A program made the position numbers and the translations under genes. This document shows positions 56,901 to 64,000 of a stretch of DNA of 64,000 nt, piece by piece. Origin of the DNA: Holothuria scabra (lineage: Eukaryota > Echinodermata > Holothuroidea > Aspidochirotida > Holothuriidae); NCBI GenBank assembly GCA_037179385.1, contig CM074200.1, positions 35,591,884 to 35,655,883 of the forward strand. Reading direction: 5' to 3'. The notes beneath the pieces are model-generated. The model was not told the origin of the DNA and did not search any database. It saw only the letters and a program-made list of their open reading frames with translations. Within the stretch, counting starts at the first letter, position 1, and each line of letters starts with the position of its first letter.

Positions 56901-59900
56901 GAAAAGGTTAAACTGTGATATACCATGCACTGTATTACTATTAGCACACAATAATGCATCATTCGAGGGTTAAATGCGTAATCCTTTCGCTACAGACAGC
57001 TCCAGTTTTCTGAACCTACTTACTCACAGTACTGTACTGTAAGCCCGTAACACAACTTTCTAAATTTCTAAAACCAATTTATAGATTTTTTGTTAAATGC
57101 TTTTGCACACATTTGTTGGAGTTGGAAGGCCGGATTTTGTAAAATATTAATTCAGAAGTGGTCAGTTGGGTTTATTTTGGGCCAATAATTTGCTAGCAGG
57201 AATTAGCCTCTTTGTACAGATTAGATGTGTAGGTCCTAGACTTAAACTCGTTTTCCAATGTTAAAGTATTACACACCTTTGAAAGACATTAATTGCTATT
57301 GTGACACATTATACAGTAAAATATTAAAGGCAGGATGTGTCCTGGGGAATTTGTTTCAATTTGGTTCTATGCTTCTGAGGTTCAAAGTTGCCCTTTGGTG
57401 AAAGAAGCATTGCATACTATAACATACTGTAGAATTTCTTTTACCTACTAGAGGATGAGGTGATTTACACAGACGGCTATCAAAAATGTTCTTTGTTTAC
57501 AATGATTGTTTGGTAAAGAAGTATTTCATTCATTGTCTATTGTTGTAGGTATGGGATGGACACCTCTACCAGAATCTGGTTGCTACAACCATACACCAAG
57601 ACATAAAGCACAGGTTATAGCAGGACTCATTGAAGCACTTGAAATTAAAGAGTAAGTGAGAGACAGATTTTACAAACAGAAACCTTTCTGCTTTTACACT
57701 TCATTATTTAGTGAATTTATAAAGGTGTGTTATGCAACTTATGTGTAAGCTGTATTAATGGAACCTGTTAAGAAAAAGCATAGACTCACAATTCAGCAAC
57801 AAAGAATCACTTAATCTTTTGTTTTGCAGGGCTACAAAGAAGCTCTAAAAAGGGCACAACCAAAATGAGTAAAATGTTGTTTCAAAGGGCATTTACTGAG
57901 GGGCATCACAGCCATCAGAAAGGGCCAAACTGTTTGTTCAAACAAAGTTTTAATGTCAGGCAAGGTGTAACATTTCTGGCAAATATTGGTGTATTTGATC
58001 ATATCATTCAATGAGAATGGGACTGACAGTGAGAGCACAGTCACATGGTAGGCTATATTCAAACAAAGTTTTAATGTCGGGCAAGGTGTCATAATTCTAG
58101 CAAATATTGGAGTATTCGATCATATCAGTTAATGAGAATATGACTGACAGTGAGAGCACAGTCCCATTGTGTATTCAAACTTAGTTTTAAGGTCAGGCAA
58201 GGTGTAGTATTTCTAGCAAATATGGGAGTATTCCATCATATCAGTCAAAGAGAATGTGACTGACGGTGAGAGCACAGTCACACGGTGTACTCAAGCAAAG
58301 TTTTAAGGTCAGGCAAAGTGTAGTATTTCTAGCAAATATGGGAGTATTCGATCATATCAGTCAAAGAGAATGTGACTGACGGTGAGAGCACAGTCACACG
58401 GTGTACTCAAGCAAAGTTTTAAGGTTAGGCAAGGCCAGGCATCTTGAATTCTTCAGTGTCAGACCCAGGTGGAGACACAACAGATATCCGTCAAGTTTGT
58501 TTCAAAATGTATCACATAAAACTTCATGGCCCCCCCTCCCCCAGAGCTGTGCCTAATCACTTTGTTCCCCCTACATTGAAACTTCCTGTACAAATCCCTG
58601 TTTGTATGAATGAGGATTTCATTCTATTCACTTTTAACAATATCCTTTGGTAACATGCAATACTGACACAGATAAGAATTAAGTTCACATGCCATAAGTG
58701 TAAGGTGGCATTTTCAATGTGGGTGACAGGGTGGGCACTTTTGCAAAACATTCTAATGCACCCCACTCTGTTGAAACTTTCAGGATAACCCGTGTTGTAT
58801 GTCACAAGGTTACTCAGATGAGGGGGTAAGGTAGTGGTTGCAATGGATTTCACCAGTTAGCTCCTGAACATTTGGTATTTTTACTGGCTGGTTAAAATTC
58901 CATGTAAAATGGGTTTTTATAAAATATTAAGTTGCAGGATATTATATTATTTGGAATGTAGGAATGGTCTTCAACCTAGTATTATAACTCATTAATGTTT
59001 AAATGCGCCATCGTATTTCATAAGTGCAACCTTGTCTTATAACTCATAAATGTTTAAATTCCTCGTGATATGTCACTCTGCATTGATGTCAAACGTTTGT
59101 TTAAAAGCACTTTGTTCAAATTGTTTGCAATATTTTTTCTTGGTCAGGATACTAATGATATGCGGCCATTCAATGGGAGTTCATGTCGTGGTTCATCTAG
59201 CTGCTTTACCATCTGTCATCAATATATGTCGATCTGTGTGCTTTTTATCAGGACCTGGAGCCACTCCCCACAAGTAAGGACCTTCATGGACTGATTACCA
59301 CTTTTTATATTGTGTGCTACCATAAGGTGATATAAGTTTTTCCATCATGGTACCAATTGCTGTTGCCACATACTAGGTGATGTATGGAAGAGCTTTTAAC
59401 TCTAACCTTGGAAGTCCCAGGGTTTCATTCTCAGACAGATTCATAGCAAAGATTTTAAAATGGAACTGCCTACCATTGGGCATGATGCTTGTTATAATTA
59501 GTGTAGTAAAGAAAATAATCCAGTGCTCCTTAACTCAAAAAACAGCGTTACAGTAGGCACTGCCACAGTAAATTAATTCAGAAGGCTTTCAGTTACCTAT
59601 ACAAGTCCAACAAATGATTCAGTTGATCACATAGGAAAGATGTGGTCTAGCCCTTTTTGGGAAATTCCTGAAATTTTCTAGATGGTTGCATTATGAAGAA
59701 AGTGTAATTTCTCATTACACCCAAGCTGTCCTTGCTCCCCCCCCCCCCACCCCTCTTATAGGAAGGTTTAACATTGCCCTAAAAGCACCTTTTTACCTAT
59801 TTCTCATCCCTTTTAATAAACATTTTGCCCAACCTCTACCAAACCTTGCTTGGTACTTTGTCAAGGTTAGTGCAGACCTGCTTCCTCCTCCTTTGCTGTT

Positions 59901-61451
59901 TACATTTGTGGCAATTCAGTTTTGTGTTTTTGTTCTTCAGGAGGGTGACACCGTGGTGGTTTTACAAATATACTTCATACTTGTACTACTGGATGGCTAG
60001 TATACCACTGTTGGGTACTGGGGTTGTATATGCAACGGATCCTTTTTTTGCAGCCATTGGACTCAGGGGGAAGACCAAAATGTCACAAGTCTATTCTTTA
60101 TATGAAGTAGCTCTCTTTGAGTGGGAAGAGGTAAGCATACAGCCCTGACTTGTTTTACAGTACATTTTCATACAGGGGGGAGGGGGGTTTGAACCCTCCA
60201 ATGACCCAACCTTGCAATGCAGAATCGTGTTAATAACAGTTTTCTCTATCTTTCCTTAGACTTTTCCCTCATGTTGTGCCCCAAACCCCCCCCCCCCCCC
60301 ATGACACCAAACCTCCCCTCCCTGTGACACAATCCTGGCTATGTGTCTGTCTCTTTTGTCCTTTTATAATCAGGTTCTTTGCCTTAACTTCAACATGTGG
60401 TAGACCAGTGACTCTTTCAAGTTTGTGCAGAAGGGCCACATTATCTTTGATGTTAGTTTCACTTCAACCTTTTTTTAGTCCCCAAAACAATATTTAGTGC
60501 TTGTTTTTTTCACAGAATTCGGGTCTCATTGAAACATTCATCTGGCCATTTAAGTAGTTCTTGCTTGCTGCAAATAGCCAGCATGCCAAGACTGAAGGCA
60601 GATAAGACCCTGCCCTATTTCTAATCTCTAAAATTTACCCCGGCTTCAAAAGTAGGATTTGACCTTGAATAATAAATGAAAATGAATTATTAGAAAAGCA
60701 TATTATTTCAAACACATACTTGTGTCTTTTACACAGTTCACTGAAGACCTGACCAAGATATATGAACATGGTATGGGAGCCTTGGTTGTCCATGGTGATA
60801 ATGATTGGTTTATTCAACTAGAAATTGCTGAGGACAATGCCAGGAGGCTAGGTGTACTTCCAGAAAACATAGTGTGGTACAAAAATGGAGAGAAAACTGG
60901 AAGTGATATCAAAGGTAAATATTTTATTTATTGAAAAATATTTTTGCATGACACCTGTCTAGATTAAGATACCAAGTGCATGAATATTTGAAAAAAAAAA
61001 CACCAAAATATTCAGTTTTGTTCTTGGGATAATGGTATTCTGTTTATTGCTGTAGGTATTTTTCTTTTTCTTTCATTTCTTGTGTTAATCTAGTATGAGC
61101 CATTTGTTTAAATACATTTTATTCCTAATAAAAATTTCAATCGGTGTGTTTCTATCCTTCCAGCCAGTCTTCCTGAAGGTCTATCCCTCCTAGAAATTTG
61201 TTTATGTGTTGGTGACTTAACTGTAGCAGGGCTTCTGTTAAAACTTATCTTAATGAATGTCCTACTGCAGCTTGTAACTCTTCTCTTTATCTCATTTATT
61301 AGATAATGTGTTGAAGAGGGCAATGTTTGTAGAAGGTGGCGACCATTTCATCTTCATGAAAGAGATTGCAATTCTAAGCCATGAGCAACTGTCATTACTG
61401 AGGGCGATAGAGAAGAGGAAATTATCCATGTTTAAGGGAGAAGAAAGATGA
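53718..61451 (+). CDS. Alpha/beta hydrolase, six exons, 327 residues
   Basis: Exons: 53718-53955, 57549-57651, 59148-59273, 59941-60130, 60737-60914, 61303-61451; all introns GT-AG with matching phases; sum 984 bases. The protein has the alpha/beta-hydrolase core: HG of the oxyanion region (residues 50-51, VMAVHGAPA), nucleophile elbow GHSMG (Ser122), acid in VVHGDNDWF (probably Asp242, or Asp240) and His293 in EGGDHF. A cap region (about 160-215) has a WWFYKYTSYLYYW aromatic patch. There is no signal peptide, so it is probably cytosolic. Family knowledge: such enzymes cleave esters, amides or epoxides; the substrate cannot be told. It may belong to the poorly studied DUF1057-type group of invertebrate hydrolases, but I could not test that. 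Confidence 0.85.
53956..57548. other. Hydrolase intron 1
   Basis: 3.6 kb. Holds degenerate TTAA-type MITE copies (54043-54260 and 55970-56060) and otherwise unassigned sequence. The palindromic stretch gttaggtaccctaaccgctttacccatcgggtacctgggtacc near 54865-54905 has several GGTACC/GGGTACC blocks. Confidence 0.5.
54043..54260 (+). mobile_element. Degenerate copy of TTAA-type MITE
   Basis: Ordered phrases: caccttaaatgac, gtaccaaatttctcaatttgaac, gctgtttgactgacaaattcaaa, cacacagcatg, attgggaaaattgtccctgtctggggtgatca. Order matches 35816-36111; ends decayed. Confidence 0.5.
57549..57651 (+). CDS. Hydrolase exon 2
   Basis: Acceptor ctattgttgtag, donor gtaagt at 57652. Reads GMGWTPLPESGCYNHTPRHK and then a helix AQVIAGLIEALEIK, the helix that precedes the nucleophile strand in this fold. 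Confidence 0.85.
57937..58435 (+). repeat. 116-121 bp minisatellite, about 4.3 copies, in hydrolase intron 2
   Basis: Units start at about 57937, 58058, 58174, 58290 and 58406 with ttcaaacaaagttttaa or ctcaagcaaagttttaa; each continues gtcaggcaaggtgta, tagcaaatatggga and gactgac.gtgagagcacagtcaca. The last two full units are nearly identical, so expansion was recent on the right side. Confidence 0.9.
59148..59273 (+). CDS. Hydrolase exon 3 (nucleophile elbow)
   Basis: Acceptor cttggtcag, donor gtaagg at 59274. Reads ILMICGHSMGVHVVVHLA and ends in SGPGATPHK. The Ser of GHSMG is the predicted catalytic nucleophile. Confidence 0.9.
59274..59940. other. Hydrolase intron 3
   Basis: No recognised feature besides a C-run at about 59738-59748. 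Confidence 0.5.
59941..60130 (+). CDS. Hydrolase exon 4 (cap region)
   Basis: Acceptor ttgttcttcag, donor gtaagc at 60131. Reads RVTPWWFYKYTSYLYYWMAS and on to EVALFEWEE. Aromatic-rich helices here probably form the lid over the active site. Confidence 0.85.
60131..60736. other. Hydrolase intron 4
   Basis: No recognised feature besides a C-run at about 60287-60300. Confidence 0.5.
60737..60914 (+). CDS. Hydrolase exon 5 (catalytic acid)
   Basis: Acceptor cttttacacag, donor gtaaat at 60915. Reads FTEDLTKIYEHGMGALVVHG, then DNDWFIQ and EDNARRLGVLPENIVWY. The GxxD arrangement matches the usual acid position. Confidence 0.9.
61303..61451 (+). CDS. Hydrolase exon 6 (catalytic histidine, stop)
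   Basis: Acceptor ctcatttattag. Reads DNVLKRAMFVEGGDHFIFMK with the catalytic His, then a C-terminal helix and KLSMFKGEER with TGA at 61449-61451. Confidence 0.9.
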
Positions 61452-61467
61452 AAGTCACTCTTGCCAA

Positions 61468-61473
61468 AATAAA
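61468..61473 (+). terminator. Candidate polyadenylation signal of the hydrolase gene
   Basis: AATAAA lies 17 bases after the stop. If used, the 3' untranslated region would be very short; other candidates further on (AT-rich sequence to about 61800) are possible. Confidence 0.45.
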
Positions 61474-62439
61474 ATATCAAATATGATAAAAATTTTATCT
61501 TGAATATAGTGTAACATTTTCCCCTTATGGAAAAATATCATTCTCTAAGTAACCTAAATATTCAGTTTTATGTATGCATTTTACAAGAGTACTACTGCAT
61601 TCTTTTATTTTGTCCAAACAAATATGTTTCATAAGAAGTATTTATGTATTGTAAATGAAGGATTGTACATATCAGGTTATTTGAAAGGATTTATGAAATG
61701 TATTGATCAAAATTTTTTATTTACACTATTGATGTTTAGATGAAAAGATTTATTAATGAAATTTAAGGGATAAACATGGTCTGTAAAGATTTAAATTATT
61801 CATATTCATCATAAACTTTTGATGTCTTTCTGCAATTTTTGAATGTTTGCAAACCAGTGCAATGTTCTTAAAGACACAATTTTGGATGAAGAGTACATGA
61901 CCTTAACTAGCTCGTATATTTGAGACACCATATCAAAATAACAATGCTCTAGGTCCCTTGGCCAAGTTTCTGCGTCTGTGGCCATGCTTTGTTTCTGGAC
62001 ACATTGCATTATCAGACCTGGTATATTCTGCTATTTGGGACTTTTTGACTTCAGGACAATAGACAAAGTGGACAAAATGTGCTGCAAACAACTAAACTGT
62101 GCTTGGGCAAAAGTAGGCATCATTCCTTGGTGTTGATTTTCAGAATGGCCGTCGACTTATTTAACGTTCGGTCTAAAAACGGGATGGTACGTTGGTTGTC
62201 ATGGTAATTTCCCTTTTACAGTTGCCTTCAAAACTGAAACACCATAAAAGTCAGGAATAAATGCTCCTTGGATGTTTGTAAAACTCATCATCCTGTTGCT
62301 CTAATATCCTGAATCAAAAGATTGCTATTATAATGTGTCCAACAACAAAACACCTCTTGAAGCAGCTACAGCATTGCTTGGCAGCTCTACCTAATGGCTT
62401 TGACATGATGCATTGAACTACTTTTACTCACATTATCAC
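61474..62439. other. 3' flank of hydrolase gene
   Basis: AT-rich; could contain an extended 3' untranslated region. No gene recognised. Confidence 0.4.
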
Positions 62440-62519
62440 AGCCTCTAGGTTCAATATTAGACAAACTGTGATACAACTACAACCCTCCACATGAGCCAAA
62501 TTCTGATAACCTCCTAAAC

Positions 62520-62790
62520 ATGATATATTATGGTAAGAAGCTTGGGAAGATTTCATACTTAGTACGTGGATGACATATCCTAAGAAAAAGAAATTTGGTG
62601 TGTTGGTGGTAAAGGTCAAGGTCATCTGGGATCACTGGAGGCTCAACAGTTGACCCAATATCTCAAGATAGAAGGCTTGAATTCATTACTTCACATGGTA
62701 ATGTATTACATCCAGCAGAAAAACCACACAAGTTTTGTCTCATGTTAGAGGTCACCTAAAATCATAAGAGGCTAAAAGGCAAATTCCTAA
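62520..62790 (+). repeat. AGGTCA-rich dispersed repeat, fourth and most diverged copy
   Basis: Phrases taagaagcttgggaagatttcatactta, tacgtggatgacatat, ggtaaaggtcaaggtcatctgggatcactgg and caatatctcaagatagaag match the family. AAGGTCAAGGTCA is a spacer-less half-site pair rather than a DR1. Confidence 0.6.
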
Positions 62791-62883
62791 GCATTGCAAA
62801 GGTCAAGTATGACCACAAAAACCCAGTTATTCTTGCACATTATTATGATCTTATTAAAATGGGATATCTTGCAGATACTAAGT

Positions 62884-63190
62884 TTGTCAATTATGGTAGA
62901 CTTTTTATGATTTTTATCCTAAATCCTGCCATTATTATTAGTTCGTACATACATACACTCACTGGTATGAAGTCCAATGAAGCATCGTATAAGATTATAA
63001 CCTTTATTTTAATAAAGTGTGCTCATTTATTGCATATTTAGGTTGTCAATTTAGGTAGAATTTTCATGATTTTTATCCTATTTCCTGCCATTTTTATTAG
63101 TTCATACACACATACACTCACCAGTATGAGGTCCAATGAAACATTGTATCAGATTATTACCTTTATTTTAATATATTTATTGCATATCTC
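62884..63190 (+). repeat. ~159-bp tandem duplication
   Basis: Units at about 62884 and 63043: ttgtcaatt..ggtaga.tttt.atgatttttatccta, cctgccatt, tagttc.tac, catacactcac..gtatga and tattacctttattttaata. Only two copies. Confidence 0.8.
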
Positions 63191-64000
63191 ATCTGAAGAT
63201 GGGATAAATGAAAACTTTGCTTGATACAGTATATTAAACCAGTGATAAGTGCATTAATCGGAGGTTATTTGGAAGTCAAGTTGTGGACTTAAGGAAACTT
63301 ATTAAACATAGTTGACACTTTCTGCCAACAACTTTTAACATGAGGTAGCCAGGATATACTCTGTGTTAGTGCCTCTCAAGTACTCTAGGCCAAAACTGTT
63401 TACATCAATATTATTTAAGTAGTGATCTTAGTTGCCAGAAATAATTTGTTCTGACAAGGTTGGACTCAGTAATTGACTTTTCATGAGTGCATCATGATGT
63501 AGTTTTTGGCTGTTTGCTAAGAACGAATGCACTGTGCCATTTTTTTCCTATCTCTTATCATGTAAAAGTATTTACTGGGTTGTTCAGTTAAGGAGGATTG
63601 TACCACTGAAATAAATTGTGCAATAAAGTGATGCTCAAAATTTTTTTGAAAGGACAAGGAAATTGGAATTGCGTAGGACTAAGCTGATTTCATAACATTA
63701 GGCATAAGGTGGCCTCTATACAATTTATACCCGACACCCCACTTTTTGTTCAAAAAGTGATGTTACAGCAAGGTCAGCCCGACTTCCTATTATCAGCTTT
63801 CTGTCAATAGTAGCTGCCATGTCCAGCACTATGTAAACAAAGAGTCCCATTGAAAACCTCATTCATAAAGGCAGAGACTGTTTATTCAGTGCAAGCCAAG
63901 TTTGCAACCAGAGCTGCCTCAGCAGACCAGGACAATAGGCTTATCTTTTTGGACACATGTAAGCTGGTTGTGCAGCCACTGAAGCATGATGAATTGTGTA
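63191..64000. other. Unassigned DNA at window end
   Basis: No exon, repeat family or signal recognised. Confidence 0.4.

Overview
This is eukaryotic, multicellular-animal DNA: AT-rich, intron-rich, with a few short GT-AG spliced exons spread thinly through dense repeats. The mix of non-LTR retrotransposons, TTAA-flanked and hAT-like MITEs, and dispersed repeats carrying AGGTCAAAGGTCA suggests a marine invertebrate, possibly an echinoderm. That placement is an impression from repeat character, not a proof. There are no bacterial or organellar features, tRNA/rRNA genes or CRISPR arrays that I can support.

Three protein-coding loci are supportable, all on the + strand. (1) 7690-19726: the 3' four exons of an OB-fold/zinc-ribbon protein with a replication-protein-A-type C-terminus. 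It is best matched, tentatively, to the RPA70/SHLD2 (FAM35) group, which binds single-stranded DNA in double-strand break repair. Its 5' exons are not visible. (2) 29655-29826: a single first exon of a microsomal cytochrome P450 (membrane anchor plus proline-rich hinge); no later exon was recognised. (3) 53718-61451: a complete six-exon alpha/beta hydrolase of 327 residues with GHSMG nucleophile elbow, acid and histidine, followed by a polyadenylation signal. Nothing links the three functionally; they look like unrelated neighbours.

Most of the rest is mobile or repetitive DNA. Four non-LTR retrotransposon groups are present: a nearly full-length CR1/Rex1-like element at 47620-50782 (-) with about three lesions; relics of the same family at 30620-31483 (+) and 35395-35565 (-); a second, more degraded family at 21736-23790 (-); and an L1/Tx1-like C-terminal relic at 27750-28520 (+). 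DNA-transposon derivatives include a TTAA-flanked MITE family in several copies, two such elements abutting across one shared TTAA (35812-36578), a 1.46 kb element with perfect 20-bp terminal inverted repeats and an internal 65-bp tandem array (16277-17740), an element with a 9-bp target duplication (46150-46785), and several hairpin MITEs. There are also minisatellites (35141-35390, 57937-58435), tandem duplications (33613-33733, 36211-36576, 44140-44670, 62884-63190) and microsatellites.

Layout: 1-7.7 kb repeats and unassigned DNA; 7.7-19.7 kb OB-fold gene with transposon-filled introns; 19.9-29.6 kb retrotransposon relics and MITEs; 29.7 kb P450 exon; 30-47 kb repeats; 47.6-50.8 kb CR1-like element; 50.8-53.7 kb repeat and flank; 53.7-61.5 kb hydrolase gene; 61.5-64 kb flank and repeats. 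I do not see a clearly new biological system. The items most worth checking are the OB-fold gene, the 16277-17740 element, and the repeat-borne DR1 nuclear-receptor-type sites.
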